Assembly: GCF_026109735.1 (NCBI RefSeq) | Contig: NZ_CP069620.1 | Span: forward strand, 2,108,001 to 2,172,000 | From: Salinimicrobium tongyeongense | GTDB taxonomy: Bacteria; Bacteroidota; Bacteroidia; Flavobacteriales; Flavobacteriaceae | Direction of reading: 5' to 3' | Length of the DNA stretch: 64,000 nt | Notes under the pieces: model-generated | What the model saw: only the letters and a program-made list of their open reading frames with translations | The model's database searches: none | What the model was told of the DNA's origin: nothing | Made by a program: the position numbers and the translations under genes | Shown here: positions 16,491-24,621 of the stretch, piece after piece | Numbering within the stretch: the stretch's first letter is position 1 | Layout: each line of letters starts with the position of its first letter

Positions 16491-17531
16491 TTAGATTTTT
16501 TTCACCCCTACAATACTCACCAGAGAAAAAAGGTTTTCGGGTTTTTGTACTTCCAGCATCTGATATGCACCGGTTGAAGGTTTGTAGGAAAAAAGATATA
16601 ATTTTTTGTCTGAAGCCACCAGCGCTGCAAACTCTTTTGCCTCTTTGTTGTAAAAGGTCTTATGCGAAAAACTGAGGGCGGAGATCCGCTGAACTTTAGA
16701 TATTTCGGTTGTTGTACCATCCTGGATATTGAATGTTACCGGCCTCACTTCTGCCATAATATCAGAATTTGGTACCGGCGAAAATCCAAAGAGGCTGTTG
16801 GCACTGCCGTTGTTCCCCAGGTTGGTGATCCCTAAGTCACGGCCTTGCACCTCAAGGACTTCTACCTTGTTATTTACAGGGTCGATTTCCAGGAGGTGAG
16901 GCTGCCAGTTGCTGCCTTTAAGGCTTACGGCATATATCTTTTGACCTATCAGGCTGGTAGACATCACGTTTGAATAGCCCAGGGCATGTAAATCAACTTC
17001 GGAAGCAGTGGCCACCGCAAAACTTTCAGGGTTTATTTTTACCACTTTTATGGGTTTAAAACTGGTAGTAGATTCCAGGTCTTCCTGGGTTATGCCCAGC
17101 AGGTTCTCGTTTTCCTCATCCCAATCTAGAGACATCAATGCGGTATTCTCGCCAAATTCTTCGGGAAAATCGAGCACGGCAGAAACTGTTTTGCCCGATT
17201 GGCTGTCATAGCTGTATAGAGTGCCTGCAGGCGGGTCAAAACGATGTTCATAAATGAAGATCTTTGAACCGGCCGAAGTAACCGAATTAAAGATGGTATT
17301 AAACTCAATGCCGGGAATACGACCGGTCTGGGTTACCTTTCCGGTTTTGTTGCCAATGGTATATAAGGTGCCGTCATTCTTTAGCACGATATAATTATAG
17401 GTGTCTACAAGGGATTCTGCGGGGGGCTCGGGTAGGTTTTCTTTTTCTGCGGAACTTTCCTCTTCTGAACAGGAAATGAATAAAACCAGGAAGGCCGACA
17501 AAAGTAGTGACCTGAATATTTTTAAAGCCAT
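16491..17531 (-). CDS. Lipoprotein, probable beta-propeller, unknown function
   Basis: The 346-residue protein has a lipoprotein signal (LLLSAFLVLFISC, lipid-anchor Cys21) and an acidic, Pro-rich linker (EEESSAEKENLPEPPAES). The rest consists of repeated beta-strand units with phrases such as DGTLYTIGNKTGKVTQTG, GTLYSYDSQSGKTVSAV, HLLEIDPVNNKVEVLEV and KKLYLFSYKPSTGAY, about 45-55 residues apart. This is the look of a WD/YVTN-like beta-propeller on the cell surface. No enzyme motif is seen. It has no close operon partner; about 213 bp separate it from the ferric-reductase-like gene. Confidence 0.75.
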   Translation of the reverse strand: MALKIFRSLLLSAFLVLFISCSEEESSAEKENLPEPPAESLVDTYNYIVLKNDGTLYTIGNKTGKVTQTGRIPGIEFNTIFNSVTSAGSKIFIYEHRFDPPAGTLYSYDSQSGKTVSAVLDFPEEFGENTALMSLDWDEENENLLGITQEDLESTTSFKPIKVVKINPESFAVATASEVDLHALGYSNVMSTSLIGQKIYAVSLKGSNWQPHLLEIDPVNNKVEVLEVQGRDLGITNLGNNGSANSLFGFSPVPNSDIMAEVRPVTFNIQDGTTTEISKVQRISALSFSHKTFYNKEAKEFAALVASDKKLYLFSYKPSTGAYQMLEVQKPENLFSLVSIVGVKKI

Positions 17532-17608
17532 ATATCTGAATTAGCAGAAGTGAAAGTAAGTAATTTGTAGATATGCAGGGAAAATCTTCTGAAAAATTCT
17601 ACTAAGAA

Positions 17609-17636
17609 AGGTGTTAAAAAAGGCATTTTTGAATGG
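17609..17636. repeat. Dispersed palindrome copy
   Basis: AGGTGTTAAAAAAGGCATTTTTGAATGG, given here as positions only for its outer parts: a left half with two changes and an intact CATTTTTGA right half, in the gap downstream of the ferric-reductase-like gene's neighbour. Confidence 0.55.
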
Positions 17637-17744
17637 TTATTTCTGAATTGAAAAAACCTGAACCTAAAGTTTTTATGAGATCCTGGTGTTCGGCGACTTC
17701 AGAATATATTGCCTTGCTTTTTTTATCAAAGTTTATTCAGGCAG

Positions 17745-19085
17745 TTAGTCAAAATCGAATTCTTCAGTATGTATGCTTGCAGCAGGTACTTTAAGGCTTT
17801 TTAATTCTTTACAAATAGTTTTCCGCATTCGTTTGGGGCCGCAGATGAAAATATCGCTGTGCATAATTTCGGGATGATCTTTGGCATGAAAATAATCCCC
17901 GGTTTCCCGGGAGATCACTTTAAGATGAAAATGCGGCATTTTTTTCTCAAGGGCTTCAAAAGTAGAAAGCTGGTTGGCTGCTGCAAAATTTTTCACACAG
18001 TAGTATAAATTTACGTGTAAATTTTCATCGGGTTGCTTGAGCAGGTAATTGGCCCAGCTCAAAAAAGGTGCAATGCCCACGCCACCGGCCAGCCACAGCT
18101 GCTGTTTTCGGGCAGTATCAAGGCAAAACCTTCCGTAGGGGCCTTCAAGTAAAGCGGGGGTATTGGGTTTTAAAAGGGCATAGAGCCGGTGGGTGTAATC
18201 GCCCAAAGATTTTACCATAATCTTTAATTTTCCGTCACTGTGGCGATCACACAGGGTGAAAGGATGGCTTTCTGCCGTAAGATCTTCAGAAAGAAATGAG
18301 AAGAAATAGAACTGGCCGGGGCGGTAGAGGCTTTGGTGTTCTTTTTTTGGCTCAAGTTCAATTTCAATAATGCTGTCATTAAGATATTTGAGTTCGCTTA
18401 CCGAATACAGCGACTTTCTTTTTACCAGGTCAAATAAAACCGATTTATACAGCCAGGCGGCTATCCCGCCGGCCGAAAGCAGGCTGAGGTAAAGCCCTAA
18501 GAGCACATTTTCAGAAAAAAACAATCCCTGAAAAAAGATGTGCGCTACGCCTAAAATGAAGAAAAAGCCCATGAATTTATGCGAGAGCTTCCACCTGTGG
18601 TATGGGATCTTTATTAAGAGGGTGAAGATTATGAGTAGGGTCATTCCCCACAGGGCCCAGCTCCCCAGGTCTATTTCAAGGCGCCGGTGAAGCGGGAAGA
18701 GGTACCAGAGCGCTTTGGAAACATCCTGCGGAATCCATCTTAGTGCCAGCAGCACTGGATGGGCCAGAATTAGGAAAAAAGCAACTTTGCCCATGCGGCG
18801 GTGCATTTTATAGACCTTGTCGAGTCCGCCAAACCAGGTTTCGAGAAAATTAAAGCGGCAGGTGAGCATCAAGCTGAGGGCAAAAAGGGCAAAGCCGGTG
18901 AGCGAAAAAAGCTGGCTTGCATAAACGAGTATTGGAGTGGCATTATGTTTTACCGTAGTTGCGGGGTAGGAGAGCATCCAAAGCGGAATTGCCAGCAGGG
19001 CAACTCCCCAAAAAATGAATTTTCCCGGCCTATCTTTTTTCGCCCCTCCCCATCTGGGCCTGGCTATGAGTTGGTAGGATAACAT
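17745..19085 (-). CDS. Ferric-reductase-like transmembrane flavoprotein
   Basis: I take the start at 19085 (MLSYQLIARPRWGG); a frame-extended start at 19193 adds 36 residues of poor character. The 446-residue product has an N-terminal membrane domain of about six helices with haem-ligand-type histidines (MHRRMGK, ILAHPVLL, YHRWKLSHKFMG). This is followed by an FAD-binding domain (YRPGQFYFFSFL, HPFTLCDRH) and an NAD(P)-binding domain (GGVGIAPFLSW, IFICGPKRM). It should pass electrons from NAD(P)H through FAD and haem to iron or another acceptor. It is monocistronic. The manganese catalase lies divergently upstream. Confidence 0.9.
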   Translation of the reverse strand: MLSYQLIARPRWGGAKKDRPGKFIFWGVALLAIPLWMLSYPATTVKHNATPILVYASQLFSLTGFALFALSLMLTCRFNFLETWFGGLDKVYKMHRRMGKVAFFLILAHPVLLALRWIPQDVSKALWYLFPLHRRLEIDLGSWALWGMTLLIIFTLLIKIPYHRWKLSHKFMGFFFILGVAHIFFQGLFFSENVLLGLYLSLLSAGGIAAWLYKSVLFDLVKRKSLYSVSELKYLNDSIIEIELEPKKEHQSLYRPGQFYFFSFLSEDLTAESHPFTLCDRHSDGKLKIMVKSLGDYTHRLYALLKPNTPALLEGPYGRFCLDTARKQQLWLAGGVGIAPFLSWANYLLKQPDENLHVNLYYCVKNFAAANQLSTFEALEKKMPHFHLKVISRETGDYFHAKDHPEIMHSDIFICGPKRMRKTICKELKSLKVPAASIHTEEFDFD

Positions 19086-19562
19086 ATCTTTTTGTATTTG
19101 AAATTTCACATCAAGGCACAGCTGTAGTGAGCTGCTTTCAAGATATCCGGAGAAAGGGTGGGAGGGAATCTTAAAGATCTTCTGCTTCAGCAAACAGAAC
19201 AGCCTTATAAAATTACGATAAAATCAAATGCAATTCGCATTAAAGCTTTGTGAAAATATTTACTGAAAAACACTTCTTTAAAATATCATTTTTTAAGGCA
19301 AATTCAGAAAGAATACAGGCGGAAAATTGATCGGGTGCCGGAAAAAAGCAGCAGGAGTAGAGGTTGAGGGTAGTTTGCTAACCGAAATTTAAAAAAATAT
19401 CAGAATTGCTTCTTCATCCCTGATTTTCAGAGTCTCTAACAAAATATTATCGACCAGTTAACGCAGATTAGGTTTTGTTAGGTATACCTTGGGCTAAGAG
19501 TGAACAAGCTGTTTTACTCGTATTTATTAACCACATATTTATTAACCAAAAATCAATTATTT
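19086..19562. other. Divergent intergenic region upstream of manganese catalase
   Basis: It contains a perfect 10-bp palindrome AGGTATACCT (19480-19489) and a tandem pair of TATTTATTAACCA (about 19520-19550, 15-bp period) just before the catalase start. These are candidate regulator sites. No gene was seen besides an unlikely N-terminal extension on each side. Confidence 0.5.
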
Positions 19563-20432
19563 ATGTTTTATCATGATGGAAAGCTTCAGTATGAAGTAAA
19601 AGTAGACAAACCCGATCCGCAATTCGCAAAAATGCTTCAACAGGCTATTGGCGGAGTAGAAGGGGAAATGCGCGTATGCCTGCAATACCTTTTTCAGGCC
19701 TGGAATATGAGAGGCCCTGCAAAGTATAAGGATATGTTGCTGGACACCGGTACAGAAGAGATGGCGCATATTGAAATGCTTGCTACTGCTGTTGCCCTCA
19801 ACCTAGAAGGGGCGCCAAATGAGCTGAAGGATAAAGTAGCCGGAGACAGTCCATTTATGGAACAGGTCATGGGAGGCGCTAACCCAAGGCACATACTTTC
19901 TTCAGGTCTGGGAGCAATGGCTACCGATAGTTGTGGTGTGCCATTCAACGGTTCGTGGATAGTAGGATCGGGGAATATGGCGGCCGACATGTACGCCAAC
20001 GTCATGGCCGAATCAACCGGAAGAACCCTTGCAGCAAGGTTGTGGAAGTCAACTTCAGATAAAGGAATGAGAGACATGCTGTCTTTTCTCCTGGCCAGAG
20101 ACACCATGCACCAAAACCAGTGGCTCGCCGTACTAGAAGAAACCGGCGGACTTAAAGGGGCGCACCCAATACCAAACAGTTTTCCGCAGGACGAAGAGAA
20201 CCACGACTTCAATTATACCTTTATTTCAACCAAAATTGATGGTGAAAGTGAAGCAAAAGGTAGATGGAGTGAGGGGGAATCCCTTGACGGGAAAGGACAG
20301 TTTAAGTTTGAAAAAGCACGCCCTTACGGAAAGAAACCACACCTGGGCGCTGCCTCCCCTTCAGGTTTTGCTCAAAAAGAGCAAATGGAAGAAGGCTTTA
20401 CAGACAAGATTAAAGATGTCTTCAAAAAATAA
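19563..20432 (+). CDS. Manganese catalase
   Basis: The start is taken at 19563 (MFYHDGKLQYEV), which matches the conserved N-terminus of the family; a 19500 start would translate a repeat-containing leader. The 289-residue product breaks down hydrogen peroxide with a dinuclear manganese site. Predicted ligands are Glu35 (GVEGEMRV), Glu66 and His69 (TEEMAHIE), Glu150 (MAESTGR) and His183 (RDTMHQNQW). The C-terminal part (from about 205) is the usual charged, flexible tail. It is monocistronic with a strong terminator. Repeats immediately upstream may be regulatory. Confidence 0.94.
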   Translation: MFYHDGKLQYEVKVDKPDPQFAKMLQQAIGGVEGEMRVCLQYLFQAWNMRGPAKYKDMLLDTGTEEMAHIEMLATAVALNLEGAPNELKDKVAGDSPFMEQVMGGANPRHILSSGLGAMATDSCGVPFNGSWIVGSGNMAADMYANVMAESTGRTLAARLWKSTSDKGMRDMLSFLLARDTMHQNQWLAVLEETGGLKGAHPIPNSFPQDEENHDFNYTFISTKIDGESEAKGRWSEGESLDGKGQFKFEKARPYGKKPHLGAASPSGFAQKEQMEEGFTDKIKDVFKK

Positions 20433-20456
20433 TACCCCCGGCATCTTATACGGTTT

Positions 20457-20484
20457 AAAAGAGGACTTCGGTCCTCTTTTTTTT
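20457..20484 (+). terminator. Rho-independent terminator after Mn-catalase
   Basis: GAGGAC-TTCG-GTCCTC: a 6-bp GC stem extended by A-T pairs, with a stable TTCG tetraloop and T8. Confidence 0.93.
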
Positions 20485-21010
20485 GTGGATTTAAATAGGT
20501 ATGGGCTGTAAAGTTTATTCTGAATAATAAATATACCCGTGTAATCTCGTTAATGCTAAACCTGAAGTTGTAGACTTACAGGTAAGTCAGATAAATTCTT
20601 CGGATTAAAAAAGGGGGAAAGATAATCAGACAAAAGCCTGTAGGGAGTTGCTTCTGTCCTTAACTCGTTAACTAGTTCTTAAATATAACAAAAAATATTA
20701 TTGATTACCAAATTGACATAAATTTATGGCTAATGGTGTTAATATCTCGGTGAAATGCACAAGGATTTTATAAATCGGTGAGAAACACTGTATGTGCTGG
20801 TGACAAGCTGAATAGCTGTTAGTGAGAAACACGAGTCTGGGTCTCTCAAAAATATCATTTTTAAATAGATTTTATTTTACTGATAATCTTTAAGTTAGAC
20901 TATAGCTGGTATCTTTTATTTGTAATTGTTTTAAATAAGCTTTTATATCTAAATTCTGGTTCCTAGATTTGCGCTCTATTTATAATTAGTCCAAATAAAA
21001 TTTTTACTAA
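20485..21010. other. 526-bp upstream region of the TonB receptor gene
   Basis: No gene seen. It contains a 16-bp palindrome GACTTAC-AG-GTAAGTC (20573-20588), two direct copies of GTGAGAAACAC (20778-20788 and 20822-20832), and a copy of the dispersed palindrome (20841-20866). The last 130 bp are very AT-rich and should hold the promoter. No known riboswitch was recognised. Confidence 0.55.
20841..20866. repeat. Dispersed palindrome copy
   Basis: GTCTCTCAAAAAT then ATCATTTTTAAAT; the core is intact except for one change, and the right arm is decayed. Confidence 0.55.
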
Positions 21011-23467
21011 ATGTATCAGAAATACTACATCATTTTTCTGTTTATGCTCATGGCCACCTTCGGCTTTGGCCAGGCAACAGGAAACATTGAAGGAAATGTT
21101 ATTACCGGCAACGGCAACCCCATTGCCAACGCTAATGTGAATATTGTAGGCACAAGCCTGGGTTCAGAAACCAACAGGAACGGCGAATTTGTTATTAAAG
21201 GAGTTCCGCAGGGAAGTTATACACTGCGTATTTCTTATGTGGGGTATGGGAACAAAGATCTGGCATTTTCGGTTCAGGCCGGACAAACCACCTCGATCCC
21301 GGTTGTTATATTGAGAAATAACGAAGAGGATCTTGATGAAGTAGTGGTTACCGGAAACGCCAACATCAACAGCTTTGCCCGGGCAAAAAGCGAATATGTG
21401 GCGAAACTTCCTTTAAAGGATATTGAGAACCCGCAGGTGTACAATACCATCACGGGAGAATTGCTTGAGCAGCAGGTGGTCACTTCGTTTGATGATGCCC
21501 TGAAGAATGCCCCCGGGATCACAAAGCTTTGGGAGTCTACAGGTAGGGGAGGCGATGGTGCCGGATATTACTCAATAAGGGGTTTTGCCGTACAGCCTAC
21601 TTTGGTGAACGGCCTGCCTGGTTTGACCAATGCGAGCCCCGATCCAGCCAATATTGAGAGGATAGAGGTGATTAAAGGCCCTTCGGGAACCCTTTACGGA
21701 AGCAGCCTTATCTCTTATGGTGGATTAATTAATATAGTGACAAAAAAACCATACGATTACTTTGGCGGAAGTGTTTCGTACACTATGGGTAGCTTCGGAA
21801 TGAACCGGGTGACCGCCGATGTGAACATGCCGCTTGACGAAGATGGAGATGTGGCTTTGCGCGTAAACACGGCATACGAAAAACAAAACAGCTATCAGGA
21901 TCTGGGCTTCAGCGAATCTTTCTTTGTGGCCCCTGCCTTGAGCTATAAAGTGAATGATCGTTTGTCGTTCCTGGTAAATACCGAATTCTATACTTCTGAA
22001 ACCACCAATCCTGTGATGTTGTTCCTTGACAGGGGCGCGCCGGTGAGTGCTACAAGTATGGATGAGCTGGGCTATGATCCCAATCGTTCTTACACCAGCA
22101 ACGACCTTAGCCTAAAAAACCCGAATTACAGCCTGCAGGGGCAAATGGAATACAAAATATCTGACGACTGGACGTCTCAGACCGTTTTTTCCAGAAGCTC
22201 TTCCAAAGCTCAGGGTTACTACTCCTATTTGTATGAAACCACCCGTTTCTATATGGGCCGTACCGAGGTAGAAGGTTCGGTGACCAACCTGGATGAAGGT
22301 TTTGTTTTTACCCGCTACATGAATAACCAAAACTCTACTACGTTAACAAGCGATATTCAGCAAAACTTTATAGGCGATTTCAATCTAGGCGATTTGAGAA
22401 ACCGCGTTGTGGTAGGGCTTGATTACTTCAACAGGAAAACTATCGACAACAGTTCTGGTTATATTGCCAACGGAAATGTTTACATAGGAGATGCAAGCCT
22501 TCAAAATGTGAATGAGAGTGTGTTTGGAAGGTTTGACCCCGCCAACTATGTAAGGAATAATGACAGCGGGTTGCTTTCTGAAGCCTCTGTGAATGACCTG
22601 CTTTCAGGAGTGGCACTAAACAATTCTACAATTACTGAAGAAGTGTACAGCGCATATATTTCCAATGTGTTGAACATTACCCCAAAAATTTCTGCAATGG
22701 CCAGCCTGAGGATTGACCAGTTTGAGGGCGAAAATAACAGCCAGACCGCCCTTTCGCCAAAATTCGGACTTGTTTATCAGCCAGTTCTTGAGAGGGTTTC
22801 GGTTTTTGCGAACTATATGGATGGTTTCAGCAATGTAGATCCGCGAGAGCAGGGAAATCCTGCAGAGGGGGCTACCACTACCGTGAGTTTTGATCCTGAG
22901 AGGGCCAAGCAGCTGGAGGTGGGAACCAAATTAAACCTTGTTAAAGACCGCGTTTCGGCAAGCCTTAGCTACTATGATATTGAAGTTTCTAACATAGTGA
23001 CAGAAGCTGTTGACAGGCCGTTCTTCTACGTGCAGGACGGGAAGCAGTTCAGCCGTGGTTTTGAGGCCAGTATTACAGCCACTCCCGTTGACAGATTAAA
23101 TATTATTGCCGGGTACAGCTATAATGAAAGTGAATTGGAAGAAACCGGTTTACGTCCGGAAACTGCGGGTCCCAAGAATTTGGCAAACCTGTGGGCGAGC
23201 TATAGCTTTGCAGGGAAACTTGATGGCTTTGGCCTTGGTTTTGGAGGAAACTATGCAGATGAGAACATGATCTTCAACCGAAACCTCGGGACTTTTACCC
23301 TGTCTTCTTATACCGTTCTTAATGCAGCGGTTTTCTACAACGCAGAGAAGTTTTCGGTCAACCTGAAGCTGAACAACCTTAGCGATGAAGAATATTACAG
23401 CGGCTGGTCTACGATCAACCCGCAAACGCCAAGAAATTTTGCGGCGAGCTTTACCTATAAGTTCTAG
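21011..23467 (+). CDS. TonB-dependent receptor (siderophore-type)
   Basis: The 818-residue outer membrane receptor has a signal peptide (ending FGFGQ), a carboxypeptidase-regulatory-like domain at about 23-105 (GNIEGNVITGNGNPIANANVNI), and a TonB-box-like DEVVVTGN near 109. The plug follows (DALKNAPGITKLWESTGRGGDGAGYYSIRGF, IERIEVIKGPSGTLYG, GGLINIVTKKP), then a 22-strand-type barrel ending in aromatic Phe (ASFTYKF). Plug wording and barrel length resemble ferric-siderophore receptors; the ligand is not shown. It stands alone, 526 bp behind the catalase unit, and ends at a strong terminator. Confidence 0.93.
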   Translation: MYQKYYIIFLFMLMATFGFGQATGNIEGNVITGNGNPIANANVNIVGTSLGSETNRNGEFVIKGVPQGSYTLRISYVGYGNKDLAFSVQAGQTTSIPVVILRNNEEDLDEVVVTGNANINSFARAKSEYVAKLPLKDIENPQVYNTITGELLEQQVVTSFDDALKNAPGITKLWESTGRGGDGAGYYSIRGFAVQPTLVNGLPGLTNASPDPANIERIEVIKGPSGTLYGSSLISYGGLINIVTKKPYDYFGGSVSYTMGSFGMNRVTADVNMPLDEDGDVALRVNTAYEKQNSYQDLGFSESFFVAPALSYKVNDRLSFLVNTEFYTSETTNPVMLFLDRGAPVSATSMDELGYDPNRSYTSNDLSLKNPNYSLQGQMEYKISDDWTSQTVFSRSSSKAQGYYSYLYETTRFYMGRTEVEGSVTNLDEGFVFTRYMNNQNSTTLTSDIQQNFIGDFNLGDLRNRVVVGLDYFNRKTIDNSSGYIANGNVYIGDASLQNVNESVFGRFDPANYVRNNDSGLLSEASVNDLLSGVALNNSTITEEVYSAYISNVLNITPKISAMASLRIDQFEGENNSQTALSPKFGLVYQPVLERVSVFANYMDGFSNVDPREQGNPAEGATTTVSFDPERAKQLEVGTKLNLVKDRVSASLSYYDIEVSNIVTEAVDRPFFYVQDGKQFSRGFEASITATPVDRLNIIAGYSYNESELEETGLRPETAGPKNLANLWASYSFAGKLDGFGLGFGGNYADENMIFNRNLGTFTLSSYTVLNAAVFYNAEKFSVNLKLNNLSDEEYYSGWSTINPQTPRNFAASFTYKF

Positions 23468-23490
23468 TCGAAATCAATTAGAATGAGAAT

Positions 23491-23526
23491 AACCGCTTCG
23501 GAAGAAATTCCGGGGCGGTTTTTTTA
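23491..23526 (+). terminator. Rho-independent terminator after TonB receptor
   Basis: Long stem AACCGC..CGGAA with TTCCG..GCGGTT around a GAAA loop, followed by T7; it includes a CTTCGGAAG motif. Confidence 0.9.
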
Positions 23527-23546
23527 TGCTGAAGAAGTAGGTGCCG

Positions 23547-23572
23547 AGGTGTCAAAAATGGCATTTTTCTTT
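23547..23572. repeat. Dispersed palindrome copy
   Basis: AGGTGTCAAAAATG, G, CATTTTTCTTT: intact left half and core, with the outer right arm lost. Confidence 0.65.
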
Positions 23573-23619
23573 GCTGGTTTTCCTGAAGGTTTAGGTAATC
23601 CCCAACTTTTGATCATGAT

Positions 23620-23645
23620 CCCCCAAAAATGCATTTTCGAAAGGT
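23620..23645. repeat. Dispersed palindrome copy, degenerate
   Basis: CCCCAAAAATGCATTTTCGAAAGGTG: the core lacks the spacer base; it lies 48 bp from the previous copy. Confidence 0.5.
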
Positions 23646-23652
23646 GTATACA

Positions 23653-23684
23653 CTAAAAAAGCCCCCAAATTTTCATTTGAGGGC
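23653..23684 (-). terminator. Terminator for tRNA-Phe (minus strand)
   Basis: On the minus strand: AAGCCCTCAAAT, GAAA loop, ATTTGGGGGCTT and T-run; it starts 12 bp beyond the tRNA 3' end. Confidence 0.85.
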
Positions 23685-23695
23685 TTCTGCTTTGA

Positions 23696-23771
23696 TGGTG
23701 GTGCCTCCAGGAATCGAACCAGGGACACAAGGATTTTCAGTCCTTTGCTCTACCAACTGAGCTAAGGCACC
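23696..23771 (-). tRNA. tRNA-Phe (GAA)
   Basis: The minus strand folds into a cloverleaf. The acceptor stem is GGTGCCT/AGGCACC, the D-arm is GCTC-AGTTGGTA-GAGC, and the anticodon arm is AGGACTGAAAATCCT with anticodon GAA. The T-arm is CCTGG-TTCGATT-CCTGG, with discriminator A and an encoded CCA (23698-23696). A promoter with good -33 and -7 boxes lies just upstream and a terminator just downstream, so it is a single-gene transcript. Confidence 0.97.
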
Positions 23772-23807
23772 AGTGTTTAAAGCGGCTTACCTTGTAGTAA
23801 GCGGGTG

Positions 23808-23838
23808 CAAATATATATTCAAATTTAATATCTCCCAA
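23808..23838 (-). promoter_or_regulatory. Promoter for tRNA-Phe
   Basis: On the minus strand, TTG (23838-23836), a 20-bp spacer, and TATATTTG (23815-23808) match the Bacteroidota TTG / TAnnTTTG promoter exactly, about 37 bp before the tRNA. Confidence 0.8.
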
Positions 23839-23889
23839 GGGAAAATGAAAAAAAATGCTTTTGTACTTTAGCTTTTTCAAAGAACTGCC

Positions 23890-24621
23890 ATGAATCTTGT
23901 TGTTGATATAGGAAATACCATTGCTAAACTTGCTGTTTTTCAGCAGGATGAAATTATTAAGAAAACTTCGGCCGGGAAAAGCGACCTGAATAAAAAAATT
24001 TCTGAGTTCCTCAAACTTCATCCGCAAATCCGGAATTTGGTGGTTTCTAACGTGTCTTCAGTAAAATGGGAGCTTCCTGAAGGAGCTGAAAAATCGGTCA
24101 GAGTCCTGGAGCTTTCCGCAGAAACATTTTTGCCTTTTAAGAACAGCTATGGAACGCCTGCTACTTTGGGGAACGACCGCAAGGCTTTAATTGCTGCTGC
24201 CGTTAAGCAGTATGCAGGTGAAAACGTGCTCGTGATAGATGCCGGTACCTGCATTACCTACGACTTTAAAACCGCCAGAGAAGAATACCTGGGCGGTGCA
24301 ATATCTCCGGGCTTAAAAATGCGTTTTTTGGCACTAAATAATTTTACGTCAAATCTTCCGTTAGTAGAAGCAGGAGAAGGGCATGAATTGATTGGCGATT
24401 CCACCACATCCTCAATAAGTTCGGGCGTGGTGAACGGCACGCTTATGGAAATTGAGGGCATAATTGGCAAGTATAAAGAAAAATATGCCAATTTAATATG
24501 CATAATTACCGGTGGAGATGCAACTTTCTTGTCTGGAAACTTAAAAAATGGCATATTTGCGAACTCCAATTTCTTGTTGGAGGGTTTAAATTTTATTCTC
24601 GAATTTAATATCGATCAATGA
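23890..24621 (+). CDS. coaX: Type III pantothenate kinase
   Basis: The 243-residue kinase makes 4'-phosphopantothenate, the first step of coenzyme A synthesis. Motifs are N-terminal VVDIGNTIAKLAVF (ATP phosphate loop, Asp6), GTPATLGNDRKAL near residue 96 (the GxDR pantothenate motif), VIDAGTCITYDF near 116, and GGAISPGLKMR. It overlaps the next gene by 4 bp (ATGA) and leads a group of cell-envelope genes, an arrangement usual in Flavobacteria. Confidence 0.95.
   Translation: MNLVVDIGNTIAKLAVFQQDEIIKKTSAGKSDLNKKISEFLKLHPQIRNLVVSNVSSVKWELPEGAEKSVRVLELSAETFLPFKNSYGTPATLGNDRKALIAAAVKQYAGENVLVIDAGTCITYDFKTAREEYLGGAISPGLKMRFLALNNFTSNLPLVEAGEGHELIGDSTTSSISSGVVNGTLMEIEGIIGKYKEKYANLICIITGGDATFLSGNLKNGIFANSNFLLEGLNFILEFNIDQ

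Noticed and set aside
19500-19562. Upstream start of Mn-catalase
   Set aside because: The 21 added residues (including SYLLTTYLLTKN) come from a tandem repeat; family alignment begins at MFYHDG.
20485-21010. Riboswitch upstream of the TonB receptor
   Set aside because: No cobalamin, TPP or other known riboswitch core was recognised in the region.
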